Positions 22,036-30,988 of a stretch of 64,000 bases of DNA are shown piece after piece. Position 1 is the stretch's first letter; every line of letters begins with the position of its first letter. Source of the DNA: Dactylorhiza incarnata (Eukaryota; Streptophyta; Magnoliopsida; Asparagales; Orchidaceae). Where the stretch lies: the NCBI GenBank assembly GCA_033032865.1, contig JAWHQI010000239.1, positions 2,824,001-2,888,000 of the forward strand, given 5' to 3'. The notes below the pieces were generated by a model. It was not told where the DNA came from. It did not search any database and saw nothing but the letters and a program-made list of their open reading frames with translations. The position numbers were made by a program, and so were the translations under genes.

Positions 22036-23057
22036 TGTTGGAACACGGTCTTCCGCATCTCCTAGGTTTGAGAATAACAAATCCTATGTGTATTTGATCT
22101 TGTGTGTTCAAGTGTGCAGGTTTACTAGGTTCACATGACTCAAGGAGTACACATGATGACTGCCCCCAAAATTGAGGCCAATATTCGAACATGCTCACTA
22201 GCGCCGGCGGTATCGATATCGCCCGGCGCTAGCGTTGATTAGCACGATTACGGCTGTATTTTTAGAAAGAGCTAACGTCAGGCGGTAGCAGATAGCGCTG
22301 GCGGTAGCATGGCGCATAAGAGGCATAGAGCGCCGGCGGTAGCGCTAGCGCCGGCGGTAGCGCTTGGGCTATAAAAGGACCCCCTCTCCTCTTGTTTTCG
22401 TACACCTATTGCATACACCTCATAGAGAGATTACTAGAGTTCCAGAGGCTTGTCTTAGCCGAAATTTGAGGTCCCAGCGAAGCTCTGCCAATTTCTGAAG
22501 GAGAATTCCATCACGCCGAATCCAGACAAAGTCCGCTTCAACAAACGCTGATTCTACAGCGGATCTTCATCTCCGACTTCAGAAGTTCATCTTAAGGGAA
22601 GTTTTGTTATTTTATTTCTCTTTTATCATTGTAAACGATAATGAAATCGCCTCGTGTTGGCGACTAGGTCTGGGGTAGACTTAGGGCTGAAATTCGCCTC
22701 GTGTTGGCGACTAGATCTAGGCTAGTTCTAGGGGGTGCTCGAGGCCACATCTGGGGAAGGATTGGCTAGAGCGGCTTGAGGCCGAATCCGGGGAGGATAA
22801 GGCTAGGGCCACTGGTTCGTGGGGAAGCGAGTCGGGATAGAAAACAAAAAGAGCTTTTTTATTCGCCTCCGATCTCTAGCGTCATCGAGATCAAGTTTTG
22901 TAAAACTTATTTATCATTAATAAAGCTTGTCTCCTTTTTGTTTTACTTCACTTATTTCATGTCTTTAATCTCGCAATAATTCAAAGTTTCTAAATATAAT
23001 CTAAACTTTTGGAAAACCCTTATTCACCCCCCTCTAAGGGCGCAGACCGATCCAACA
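22036..23057 (+). repeat. Element E 5' LTR
   Basis: A TATAAAAGG promoter box lies at 22370-22378. Just upstream is a cluster of GCGCCGGCGGTAGC motifs (22198-22367), including a near-perfect palindrome at 22198-22232 with 10-bp arms CTAGCGCCGG and CCGGCGCTAG. The 3' LTR differs here by an indel of about 42 bp. Confidence 0.95.
22370..22378 (+). promoter_or_regulatory. TATA box of element E 5' LTR
   Basis: TATAAAAGG lies immediately after the GC-rich motif cluster. The copy in the 3' LTR reads CATAAAAGG (43456-43464). Confidence 0.7.
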
Positions 23058-23059
23058 AG

Positions 23060-23071
23060 TGGTATCAGAGC
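23060..23071 (+). other. Element E primer binding site (initiator Met tRNA)
   Basis: TGGTATCAGAGC, an exact match to the standard copia primer site, two bases after the LTR end. Confidence 0.95.
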
Positions 23072-23105
23072 TAGGTTGTTCCAATCGGCTTAACAACCGG
23101 GAACA

Positions 23106-24995
23106 ATGGTGTCTCATGATCTCGCTTTTCCTGAGGGTCAAGGGGTTAGTCGACCACCTCTCTTTACTGGGTCAGATTTTAACTACTGGAAAAATCGAAT
23201 GATGTGTTTTCTTATGACCATGGATGTAGAAGTATGGAACATGGTAGAAGTACGGTACTCTCCCCCTACAATTGTAGTAAGAGAGGCGACATTAGCAAAA
23301 CCTAAAGATAAATGGGATGACAACGATAAACTAAGGTGTAAAAATAATGCTAAAGCAATGAATGCTTTATATTGCGCTTTAAATAGGACTGAGTTTAATA
23401 GAATTTCTGCATGCACAACTGCTTATGATATTTGGAATCAATTGGAAGTTACTCACGAAGGTACATCGCAGGTGAAAGATGCCAAGCTGTTTCAACTGGA
23501 ATCTGAATACGAAAAATTCAGGATGGACACGGAAGAGGACATCAACTTAATGTACACTCGCTTCACAAAGATTGTCAACGCATCAAAGGCGCTTGGAAAG
23601 ACCTACTCCGACGGGGACTTGGTGAGGAAAATTCTTCGTTCCTCACCTCCTAGGTTCAATCCGAAGGTGACAGCCATCTCGGAGTCGCACAACTTAAGAA
23701 CGCTCCAGATCAAGAATCTTATTGGGAATCTCAAAACTCATGAGGTAGAACTACAAATTCAACATGACGAATACAACAAGGAGCCAAAGAAAAAGGCGTT
23801 GGCGCTGACATCAAAGAAGGAGTGCATCGAAGAGGACGATGATGATGAAGAAGGACTCCTGGTGAAGAATTTCAAGAAGTTCATCAGAAATCCAGAGAGA
23901 AGGAACACGTTCCGAAAATTCTTCCAAAAAGATACTCGACGAAAGGGATCCTCCTCTTCATCGAAGAAAGAAAAAGGAAGCGATGACGAAGAAGAAAGGC
24001 CGCCTCCAGAATGCTATCACTGCAGAAAAACTGGGCACATTCGGAGCCAGTGCCCAAAATACCAAAAGGAACGTAAAGAACAAAAGAAAGCAAAAGAAAA
24101 GAAGAAAGTGCTGACGGCCGCTACTTGGGATGACTCTTCCTCTGAAGAGTCAAACGGATCTGAGTCAAGTAGCGAGGAGGAAGCAAACTTGTGCTTAATG
24201 GCCAAAAGCGACGATGACAACACCAGTGTTCTTAGCGACACTGAGGTATATCCTCCTACCTTTGAAGAACTTTATGATAAATTTGTTTTATTAAATCATG
24301 AAAATGAATCTATTATAAAAGAAAATCGTAAGCTCACAAAAAAATTAGTCTCTCTTGAAAAAAGAAAAGTTTCATGTCAAGAATGTGAGCACTCTTTATT
24401 TATGATAAAAGAACTTGAAGTTTCTCTCTCTAATGCCCTTTCACAAAACAAAATCATTGCAAAAGAAAAAGGGGACTTAGAGAGAAAATTGAAAACTTCT
24501 ATATTACAAATTGAAAAGAACAAAAAAGGATTTGAAAACAAATGTGCTATGATTGTTCAAGAAAATACATCTCTTAAAAAACAAAATCAAAATCTCAATT
24601 TAGCCATAACCAAATTTCGGATTGGTCAAAAATCCATGGATATGCTTCTGGGTAATCAATGCTTTGGGTCTGGAAAAATCGGACTCGGATATAAAAGTGA
24701 ACAGTACCGCCCGGCGCTAGCTACTAATGCCGGCGGTAGCTCTAAAGTTAAAAATTCTTCTAGTTTTTCTAATGTACAAACATCATCCAGCAAGGGCAAC
24801 ATAGAAACTCAGAAAAGGGTCTCAACCCCCTTTATTTCATGTGCTAATTGTCTTAAATTTGGACACACGTCTAGCTCTTGCAGGAATATAACAAATCAAC
24901 GATCATTAAAACAAATTTGGGTACCTAAGAAATCCACTTACTCTATAGGTGGTACCTCTTGGGTATCTGGGTCTTTACTCTCATCCTCTTTCTAG
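23106..24995 (+). CDS. Element E gag
   Basis: A 629-residue structural polyprotein starting at the ATG at 23106, 35 bases after the primer site. The N-terminal UBN2/DUF4219-type capsid region (FTGSDFNYWKNRMM, IWNQLEVTHEG, LMYTRFTKIVN) is followed by an acidic/basic hinge, knuckle 1 CYHCRKTGHIRSQC (24012-24053), a long coiled coil, and knuckle 2 CANCLKFGHTSSSC (24840-24881). The family's GC-rich motif is embedded in the coding sequence at 24707-24742. The frame ends at TAG (24993-24995) and pol continues in the same frame. In most copia elements gag and pol form one frame, so this stop is probably a lesion, though read-through is possible. Confidence 0.9.
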   Translation: MVSHDLAFPEGQGVSRPPLFTGSDFNYWKNRMMCFLMTMDVEVWNMVEVRYSPPTIVVREATLAKPKDKWDDNDKLRCKNNAKAMNALYCALNRTEFNRISACTTAYDIWNQLEVTHEGTSQVKDAKLFQLESEYEKFRMDTEEDINLMYTRFTKIVNASKALGKTYSDGDLVRKILRSSPPRFNPKVTAISESHNLRTLQIKNLIGNLKTHEVELQIQHDEYNKEPKKKALALTSKKECIEEDDDDEEGLLVKNFKKFIRNPERRNTFRKFFQKDTRRKGSSSSSKKEKGSDDEEERPPPECYHCRKTGHIRSQCPKYQKERKEQKKAKEKKKVLTAATWDDSSSEESNGSESSSEEEANLCLMAKSDDDNTSVLSDTEVYPPTFEELYDKFVLLNHENESIIKENRKLTKKLVSLEKRKVSCQECEHSLFMIKELEVSLSNALSQNKIIAKEKGDLERKLKTSILQIEKNKKGFENKCAMIVQENTSLKKQNQNLNLAITKFRIGQKSMDMLLGNQCFGSGKIGLGYKSEQYRPALATNAGGSSKVKNSSSFSNVQTSSSKGNIETQKRVSTPFISCANCLKFGHTSSSCRNITNQRSLKQIWVPKKSTYSIGGTSWVSGSLLSSSF

Positions 24996-25957
24996 ATTTG
25001 CAGGAAGGCTAAGGAAACAGAAGACGTGTGGTATTTGGACTCAAGCTGCTCCAAACACATGACAGGCAATAAAGCAAAATTCCTTAGCCTAGAAAAGAAG
25101 AAAGGAGGAATAGTAACGTTTGGCGATAACGGCAAAGGATGGATCATGGGAGTTGGTACAGTGGGTAACGCATCTTTTCTTATATCAAATGTGCTTTATG
25201 TGAAAGGATTAAAACATAACCTAATATCTATAAGTCAACTGCGTGATAAAGGTTTAGACGTACTTTTTGAATCTTCCACTAACCTTTGCAAGATTGTTAA
25301 TCCTAAAACAAAAGATGTGTTATTAACTGCACCTAGAATTCATAATGTCTACATAGTTTCATTTCATGATCTTTCTAAATCTTCTATAAAATGTTTTATA
25401 ACGAAAAATGATGAATTAGAATTATGGCATAGACGCTTAGGCCACGCTAGTACAAAGCTCATCTTAAAACTAGCAAAAAAAGTATTGATTAGAGGATTGC
25501 CTAAGTTGAATGGAAATTTATCTTCATTATGCTCACCATGCCAAAAAGGCAAATTTACTAAGATATCTTTCAAAAGCAAAAACGAAATTTCTACATCAAA
25601 ACCTCTGCAATTAATTCATATGGATCTTTTTGGTCCCGTTAACACTGCGAGTCTTGGTGGTAGATTATACACTTATGTTCTCATAGATGACTATTCTAGA
25701 TATTGTTGGACTTTATTTCTCTCCTCCAAATCTGATGCGTTTTGCAAATTTTCAAAATTATGTACTCGCATTCAAAATGAATTAGATTTAAAAATAAAAT
25801 GCATTCGCTCAGATCATGGAGGTGAATTTGAAAATGAAAATTTTAAATCTTTTTGTGACATGTTAGGTATTAAGAATGAGTTCTCTGCTCCACGCACACC
25901 TCAACAAAATGGTGTTGTAGAACGGAAAAATAGGACAATACAAGAACTTGCACGTAC
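24996..25957 (+). pseudogene. Element E pol, 5' part: protease and integrase
   Basis: This is in the same frame as gag. The protease region begins VWYLDSSCSKHMTG. The catalytic motif in this family is D-S/T-G, and here the Gly is Ser, which should inactivate it. The integrase zinc region (LWHRRLGHAS ... LCSPCQKGK) and catalytic core follow: HMDLFGPV, DDYSRY, SDHGGEF and NGVVERKNRT carry the D, D, E residues. Element F is inserted at 25957 inside integrase, and the frame resumes precisely after the duplicated CGTAC at 38637. Confidence 0.88.
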
Positions 25958-26440
25958 TGTTGGTGCCAAAAATGGTACCTCCAAAATTCACACTAAGGGG
26001 ATGGGAGAAAACTGCGAAGTGCAGGTTACTAAGACAGAAGATGCAGGAACAAAGGGAAAATCGATCACGAAAAGGCGATCACGAAGAAATGAGACCGCTT
26101 ACACAGGTTGTAAGCTGGAGCCTTGGAGCCAAAGGTCCTTTTCTGGTACCCCCTACCCCTCTATTTATAGACGAGGGGGCTGCCCAAATGGGCAGAACTG
26201 AAAAGTACGGGCTGCCCGGGGTACAGGAGAGCCGTGGCAGGGAAATGGGGTACAAATAACAAAAATAAGGAAAACGACCAGACCGCTTAAGCTGGCGGTC
26301 TTGCACTGTCTTGACCGCTTGGTACTTAGAAAATCTCGGTTGAGGAGGCATCTGACGATCTGGGCGGTCACTTAGATTGAGACCGCTGAGACCGGAAAAA
26401 CTGAACAATAAGAGGAGGTCGCGGGCTTTCTGGGCAAACA
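25958..26440 (-). repeat. Element F 3' LTR
   Basis: Plus strand TGTTGGTGCC...GGGCAAACA. On the minus strand a CTATAAATA TATA box lies near 26170-26162. Seven copies of GAYCGC or its complement lie in 483 bp, against roughly 0.5 expected at equal base frequency. The minus-strand sequence just ahead of it, TGTGCGGGGATTA, is the likely polypurine tract (26441-26453). Confidence 0.93.
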
Positions 26441-26531
26441 TAATCCCCGCACATTTTTAAGTTGCACCTGGAACTTCGAAAATGTAAGCTTTGACCGCTG
26501 AGACCGCGACCATCATTAATGCGGCTTGGTC

Positions 26532-26539
26532 TATAAATA
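26532..26539 (+). promoter_or_regulatory. TATA box upstream of antisense gene aORF1
   Basis: TATAAATA lies 91 bases before the ATG at 26630, in the correct orientation for the plus-strand gene and outside the LTR. Element G keeps a TATA box (CTATAAATAGGG) at the same place, about 56580. Confidence 0.65.
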
Positions 26540-26629
26540 CCGGCTGAAAACTCCATTCTGCAAGGCATTGAGATATTCCAATCTTTGAGCGGTCTTTGAT
26601 AATTGAGTAGGTTCGATCTTCTTGCAAAG

Positions 26630-28860
26630 ATGACTATGCTCGATCTCTTAAAGACTCTTCCATCGAAATCGAACTCTCCTGGGAAGAAGGAGAGTGTTAG
26701 CTCGAAGAAAGGAAAGAAAGTGCCAAAAATCTTAACAAAAGTGAGCACTTCAAAGGAGACCGCCCGATCTCCGTTAAAGAAAACTGAGCTTCCTGAGGGC
26801 TCGATTTTGCCGGTCTCTGTTGCTTCTGATCCGTCTAATACTTCTTCAGATCCTGTATGGAAATTGCCTGACTTTTCCATTTCTTTTAATTGTCAGAAAT
26901 CCCTGGAGACACTGGATCAAACATCTTCCAAACTTCCTGAGACCGCCTCTACCGAGGTCATTCTGGCTGGGCTGCGTCAGAAGAAAGCCGAGGCCGAATC
27001 CTTGAGGCAGAAGATTGCTGACCAGGCGATCGCTGCAAAGGGCAAGAAGAGAAAAAATTCAAGTCCATCTAGTTTGACTTATAAGAGGAGCATAAGAAAT
27101 GAGGAAGGAAAAGATGTGACCGCCATGGAGGCGACCGTATTTTCTGAATCCATCGACCTGGAAGACTCCGCTGGGTTTCAGAAGGTGAATGCTAAGGGCG
27201 ATCTCCCCTTCCTTCCCGCGGTCTCAACCTTACCAAGAGAGGATGATTCTAGATTAATCGCCTACCTTGATGAGGTTTCTTCTAATAATTCATCTTTTTC
27301 ATCATTGCAGGTGTTGGATCCCTTAGAGGCTTCAGCTCTCAGAAATGCCGCCGTTGATGAGGAGATCGCGGATAAGGAGAAGGAGATCGCTGACGCAGCA
27401 ATCAAGGCAAAGGAGGAAGAAAGGAAAAAGATGGAAATGGAAGAGATGGTGAAGAGGAAGAAAGAGAAAGAGGTAGAGGAACAGAGGGAAAAAGAGGAGA
27501 AAGAAAAGGAGAAAGAAGAAAAAGATAAGAAAGAAAAGAGGGAGAAGAAGGAGAAAATGAGAGAGGACGAGGAGAAGAAGAAAAACAAGGAGAAGAAAGA
27601 GAAGAAAGAAAGAGAGGAAGAGGAGAAGAGGAGAGAGGCCTCTAAGACCGTCGAGGAAGAGAAGAAGAAGGAGGTGGTCAGAGTTGCTGAGGAGAGGGCA
27701 GCTCTAGTCGCTGAGGAGAGGAAGAAAGAAGCGGTCAGGGTCGCTGAGGAAAAGGCGGCCCTGATCGCTGAAGAGAGGAAAAAAGATGAGGTCTTGCAGA
27801 CTTCGGACAAAAATGATGAGGAGATCGCGGAGAAGCTGCAGATCGCTAAGGAGAAAGCTGCACTTTCTAGCGGTCTCCTGGACGATTCTCTTCAGGGAGG
27901 TCATTTGAGCAAGGCTGCAGCAGATCGTGCGGCGGCGGTCTCGATTTCGCGAGCTGGTAAGAATAAAATGATTCTCCAGTCAGTTGAGTTCCTTCCATTA
28001 CCTACAGTTCATTCTGTTTCTCCTGAAAGAAAGCATGAGATCGTCTTTATTGAGACCGACGATATCCCCTTGAGTAATGAAGAATTGAAAAGAAGAAGAA
28101 AAGAGGGAGAAAAGTCGCAGAAAAGAGATTTGGAAAGAATGGATCTAGAGCGTTTAAGGGGATCTGATCGCCTTTCACTGACCGCAGATCCCGCGGTCAC
28201 TAAAGATACCAGGAGAGCTTTACGTGACTGCGGTCTCAACTTCTTTCTAAGTATTCTTTCTGTTTATTTAAAGTGCTTATCTGATCGTATGTTAATGATT
28301 GAAATAACCCATCTCTTGTGACCGCAGATGACCATGATGCTGAGATCGAGGAGGGAGAACTTCCTCAGCACATCAAGATCTCCCCTCAGCTAACCAACAT
28401 CCTTAACCCAATGTTCGAGGATGTTCGCTCCATGCTGATGAGGGAGCGAACTCAGAACGATCAGATTCGCGATCTCAAAGGGAAACTGCGCACCAACGAG
28501 AAGAGGATTCAGGAAGAATGCGATCTGAGGATTGCAGAGATCGCGCGAGCTCTTAAAAAGGCTGAAAAGGAGGCTGAGTACTACAAGGGGAAGGCTGCGG
28601 CGCTGTCCGCGGAGAATGAGAGGCTGAGGAGCGGTCATGGAAAAATGCTGATGCGACCGGGTACCTCCAGCGATCATCCAGCGGAGAGACCGCAACCTGA
28701 AATTATACTGATCCCTATGGAACAGGTGGACAAGGAGATGTCAAAAATTCATCGATCTGCAATGCTGGCCAATCATAGCTTGGTGTCGGTTATGGCCGCA
28801 GTGAACGACATGCAAGATGTCGCAGCTCATATAGGGAGAAACAGGCCTCCTAGGAGATGA
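26630..28860 (+). CDS. Antisense gene aORF1 of element F (two exons, coiled coil)
   Basis: Encoded opposite to gag-pol. Exon 1 is 26630-28250 and exon 2 is 28328-28860. A 77-bp intron (CTAA|GTATTC ... GACCGCAG|) joins them in frame, giving 717 residues with no internal stop. The start is the first ATG in the frame, 91 bases after a TATA box. The N-terminal part is Ser/Lys-rich and includes LPDFSISFNCQKSLETLDQT. The centre (about residues 250-420) is a highly charged Lys/Glu coiled coil ending in AEE-KAALIAEERKK repeats. The C-terminal part has a second coiled coil (KAEKEAEYYKGKAAALSAENERL) and a conserved MEQVDKEMSK-HR-AM-ANHSL block that is also present in element G. I recognise no catalytic motif. 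The function is unknown; DNA or chromatin binding is only a guess. Confidence 0.8.
28251..28327 (+). other. Predicted 77-bp intron of aORF1
   Basis: The donor is GTATTC and the acceptor is GACCGCAG. Element G has an intron of 76 bp at the same codon (58227-58302), again with GTATTC and an AG acceptor. Splicing restores one frame on both sides in both copies, which strongly supports it. Confidence 0.8.
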
Positions 28861-28871
28861 ACATTTAATTT

Positions 28872-28887
28872 GAGACCGAGCGGTCTC
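28872..28887. terminator. 16-bp palindrome after aORF1
   Basis: GAGACCGAGCGGTCTC (7-bp arms) begins 12 bases after the stop codon. An identical sequence follows aORF2 at 30973-30988. It could mark a 3' end or be a protein site; termination is not shown. Confidence 0.4.
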
Positions 28888-29152
28888 CGGATTTAAACAA
28901 TATATTTTGTAAAAATTTACTGTTATTTTTCCATATATTTGTGTGGCTGTTTTAATTTTAATGTTTTGTGCGGTCTTGATTTGTTAAGTTTCGATCTCTT
29001 TATGCCTGGGTTGCTTGTATTGCTACTGTGTTTTTATTGATTGAGATCGCCAATAATAGTATGCTCACAACTTTGCATAGGTCGAGCGGTCTGAATATTT
29101 TTTGCTGGGCGGTCTTTAAGATGTAATGATTACGAAATGACCCTTCGTCTTC
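28888..29152. other. Spacer between the two antisense genes
   Basis: About 265 bases with no open frame of note. It contains several GCGGTCT/AGATCGC motifs (for example GTGCGGTCTTGA, GAGCGGTCTGAA, GGGCGGTCTTTA) and leads into the TATA box of aORF2. Confidence 0.6.
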
Positions 29153-29160
29153 TATAAATA
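29153..29160 (+). promoter_or_regulatory. TATA box upstream of antisense gene aORF2
   Basis: TATAAATA lies 43 bases before the ATG at 29196, which predicts a very short leader. Element G has CTATAAATAG at the same place (about 59180). Confidence 0.7.
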
Positions 29161-29195
29161 GCCGTCTTCATGACCTTTATTTTATGCTTTCTTGA

Positions 29196-30943
29196 ATGCG
29201 CTCTAAACACCGATCTCATCGATCGCTAAAAATGGTGTCCGCTCGTGCTTCTTCTGCCACCATCTTCCTGAATGCCGATCACAAACAAGGTCGCCTATCA
29301 AAGGATGAATATATTGAGTTTATAAAGAAATATATGATCCAAACTCAGGTAGTTGTGAGACCGCCAACTGAACAAGAAAGGTTGAACTTTGTGGAGGAGA
29401 AAAAGTTTATTATTCCCATCGATCACTTTGATAATGGGTTGAGGATTCCCCTCCCATGGGAATGGCTAGAGATCCTGGAATATTACGGCTTCGTGCTCGC
29501 CCAGTTGGCCCCGAACTCCATTGGTCTAGTTAATGTCTTCATCAATTACTTGAGATCGGAAAGAGTGAAATTTTCAATGAATCTGTTCCGCGCAACCTTC
29601 ACCGCGAAGATCTTGAAGGAATGCAGAAAGAAGGAAGAGTTCAAAGGGTTGATGTACTTTTCAGCAGATGGAATAAAAATCCTGAATCTTCCAAATAAAA
29701 TCTCTTTCTGGACAGAGAGGTTTCTTGTCTTCGAAGGTGACCTTGGCGGTCTCAAAAACTTGCCTTCTCCGCGACCTGACAGTATCTTTAAGAAGATAAA
29801 AGCGGTCTCAGAAGAGGAGCTGAAAATCTTGGCTTTCTTGGCGGGCAAGAGGATCGATCTTGTTCATTATCTAGCGATCTGGCCCGAGATCGCCGAGATT
29901 ACTCCGGCTGAAAGTAAGCTTTTCTTGCGGTCTCGAATAATTTCCTTTCATGTCTTTTGTATGCTTCCCTAACTTTTTCTTGCCTTTTAGTGACCTTTGC
30001 GGTCCCTGTTCAAGATCCTATCTCCCCAGCTGCAGAGGTTCTTACTCAGACGGAGAGGAGGCTGAAGCGTGAGGCCGACGTGTTCGGCATTACTTCTGAG
30101 ACCGCCGAGCGAGTTTTTCCCTTGGTGGGTTTTAAAAGAAAAATGAAGGACATCAAAGGAAAACCTCTTCTCAAATGGGCGGCCAAAGGGAAGTCTGTGA
30201 AGGTGTCCACTGATCTGCCCCTGTGGAGCGGGAAGGTGACCCGTCACGCATACGCGGTCACTTCGGCTTTGTATGGGAGAAAAAATACAAATGAAATATT
30301 AAATATCGAGACCGATGCGCTCCCCGACCTCTGTGCCCAGGTGACCGCCAGAAGTACAATCTTAAATCATCATATGGGGCGGTCTCTTCGCAGCGCTCTG
30401 GACGAAATAACTGCCTTGCAAGAAGAAAGAAAAGTGAGAATTTTGCTTATATTTTATGAACGTGTTACCTATGATCGCGCGGTCTAACATATATCTCTTT
30501 TGCAGCAATTTGAAAAAGCAGCTTATGACCCTGAGAATCCAGCTTTCCAGAGGGCTTTGATGCACCATATAAAAGAGACCGCCGACCAGGTGCTGGATGA
30601 GGTCCGTAACCGTGGTGGATTCACTGAAGAATTCAAAGAAGTTTCGTTCGCCGATCTCTTCCCTGATGCGGCGCAAAGAATTGAAGAACAATCTGTGACC
30701 GCTGAAGAGACCGTGGATGCTGCTGATGAGTCTGCTGATGCTGCTGATGAGACCGCAGTCCAAGAGGAGAATGTGGTGATCGAGGATGAAGAAAGTGGAA
30801 GCCGCTATACCCTTGGCCTAGATTCCAGTTCGAGCTCAAGCTCTGGATCTAGAATTCCGGGGAATAGTTTAGAAGAATCCTCTGCAGAGACCGGTTCTTC
30901 CCCCTCGAGTGAGCGGTCTTCTAAAAGGTCAAAGAGAGAGTGA
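29196..30943 (+). CDS. Antisense gene aORF2 of element F (three exons, Transposase_28-like)
   Basis: Exons are 29196-29913, 29991-30433 and 30506-30943, with introns of 77 and 72 bp (GTAAGC...TTTTAG and GTGAGA...TTGCAG). The joined frame gives 532 residues without a stop. Residues about 65-130 (IIPIDHFDNGLRIPLPWEWL, LEYYGFVLAQLAPNSI) match my recollection of the plant 'putative gypsy type transposon' domain (Pfam PF04195, Transposase_28). Exon 2 has a conserved KMKDIKGKPLLKWAAKGKSV block and TDLPLWSGKVTRHAYAV. The C-terminal tail is acidic and Ser-rich and ends in basic residues. The second ATG (codon 13, MVSARASS) is a possible alternative start. The domain's biochemical role is unknown; it is not a demonstrated transposase. 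Confidence 0.82.
29914..29990 (+). other. Predicted intron 1 of aORF2 (77 bp)
   Basis: Donor GAAA|GTAAGC and acceptor CTTTTAG. The corresponding intron in element G is 59938-60009 (GTGAGT...TTTCAG, 72 bp) with the same phase. Confidence 0.85.
30434..30505 (+). other. Predicted intron 2 of aORF2 (72 bp)
   Basis: Donor AAA|GTGAGA and acceptor TTGCAG. In element G the donor (AGA|GTAAGA at 60465) is kept, but the acceptor AG is destroyed. Confidence 0.82.
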
Positions 30944-30972
30944 ATTGTAATGATTTTCATTTTTCTTTTTTG

Positions 30973-30988
30973 GAGACCGAGCGGTCTC
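30973..30988. terminator. 16-bp palindrome after aORF2
   Basis: GAGACCGAGCGGTCTC, identical to the one at 28872-28887, lies 29 bases after the stop. Element G has GATCGCGCGATC at the matching place (61001-61012). Confidence 0.4.

Noticed and set aside
22776..22979. Plus-strand frame present in both E LTRs (also 43862-44065)
   Set aside because: It lies within the LTR leader, repeated only because the LTR is repeated. It is short and has no domain.
26079..26880. Minus-strand frames over the F 3' LTR and aORF1 start
   Set aside because: They overlap the LTR and the better-supported plus-strand gene. Parts repeat in the other LTR (38361-38643), so they are LTR shadows.
27283..27310. Acceptor-like TTTTTCATCATTGCAG in aORF1 as an intron end
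   Set aside because: Element G keeps the same residues (SxLQVxD) here in frame, so the segment is coding.
27262..27810. Minus-strand Ser/Phe-rich frame opposite the coiled coil of aORF1
   Set aside because: It is the complement of Lys/Glu-rich codons (AAG/GAG giving CTT/CTC), a shadow of the real plus-strand frame.
28251..28321. Read-through end of aORF1 exon 1 as the true C-terminus
   Set aside because: The splice model gives an exact in-frame join to the conserved downstream block, and element G has an intron at the same codon.
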